Position numbers and translations under genes: made by a program | Notes under the pieces: generated by a model | What the model was told of the DNA's origin: nothing | The model's input: only the letters and a program-made list of their open reading frames with translations | The model's database searches: none | NCBI RefSeq assembly: GCF_000737765.1 | Contig: NZ_JPRI01000012.1 | Location: forward strand, 538,606 to 602,605 | Source of the DNA: Chryseobacterium vrystaatense | Lineage (GTDB): Bacteria; Bacteroidota; Bacteroidia; Flavobacteriales; Weeksellaceae | Direction: 5' to 3' | DNA length: 64,000 nucleotides | Part shown: positions 63,861 through 64,000 of the stretch, in pieces | How positions within the stretch are numbered: the first letter of the stretch is position 1 | Layout: the number at the start of each line of letters is the position of its first letter

Positions 63861-64000
63861 TTAAGCTACATTTTGATAAATTTCGTTTTGATTATTAAAT
63901 TCTTCTATTGTTTTGTAATTTAGGGTACTGTGACGTCTTTTTTTATTGTACCAGATTTCAATGTATTCAAATATTTCCATTCCCATTTTTTCTTTTGTTA
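63861..64000 (-). mobile_element. IS3-family transposase, C-terminal end (partial)
   Basis: The minus strand reads EKMGMEIFEYIEIWYNKKRR, HSTLNYKTIEEFNNQ, NEIYQNVA and stop at 63861-63863. WYNxxRxHSxLxYxTPxxFE-like wording is the conserved C-terminus of IS3-group OrfB integrase-type transposases. It continues beyond the window; its left end lies near 63850. Confidence 0.88.

Noticed and set aside
1..64000. CRISPR array
   Set aside because: No series of short direct repeats with regular unique spacers was seen; the repeats at 59.6-60.2 kb are long, few and nearly identical throughout.

Overview
The window looks like a chromosomal segment of a Flavobacteriia bacterium, most probably Chryseobacterium or a close relative. 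The evidence is the low GC, TAnnTTTG-type -7 boxes, several proteins with C-terminal type IX secretion (T9SS) sorting domains, a SusC-like/TonB receptor, DUF5686 and DUF6443/RHS proteins, and an ISAon1-type transposase remnant. Genus is inferred from family content, not from a marker gene.

Layout. 1-8.5 kb: a secreted zinc metalloprotease (cut by the left edge), an orphan LytS-type histidine kinase, a divergent SDR/TetR pair sharing a large perfect palindrome, a small secreted protein, and a MarR-FAD monooxygenase pair. 8.7-19 kb: sugar catabolism, with glk facing a minus-strand run tkt-rpiB-tal-HAD phosphatase-gnd-zwf-pgi, i.e. most of the pentose phosphate pathway but no pgl or rpe. 19-37 kb: an accessory region with an SDR lacking the catalytic Tyr. 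It also holds a minus-strand operon of a T9SS-sorted repeat protein, a 1266-residue YD/RHS-like partner (DUF5977) and a 1151-residue RHS protein with an OmpA-like C-terminus. A string of small membrane, lipoprotein, DUF922 and SUKH genes follows, typical of toxin/immunity cargo. The far end is marked by a decayed ISAon1 transposase and a partial duplicate of one cargo gene. 37-46 kb: DUF5686 outer-membrane protein, tRNA-Ser(UGA), decayed gene pieces, GNAT, DUF6624, an AAA NTPase and a small ABC transporter. An ECF41-type sigma factor (split by a frameshift in an A8 tract) is followed by azoreductase and NTF2-like genes; the sigma gene and azoR have matching ECF41-like promoters. 46-55 kb: DUF4236 protein, a second RHS protein overlapping an NTF2-like lipoprotein gene, and a T9SS-exported polysaccharide lyase family 8 protein. 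55-59 kb: TonB-dependent receptor plus beta-propeller phytase. 59-64 kb: three tandem copies of a roughly 165-195 bp intergenic repeat, small unknown genes, three consecutive small XRE-like regulators, and an IS3-family transposase that truncates a gene at the right edge.

The strongest leads are three. First, the ECF41 regulon: two promoters TGTCAC[G/A]-N16-TGTC, each with the same 15-nt distance to the ATG. Second, the two RHS loci with unrecognised C-terminal regions and tightly overlapping partner genes. Third, the terminally inverted intergenic repeat family at 59.6-60.2 kb. All functions are by family recognition from reading the sequence; no database search was run.
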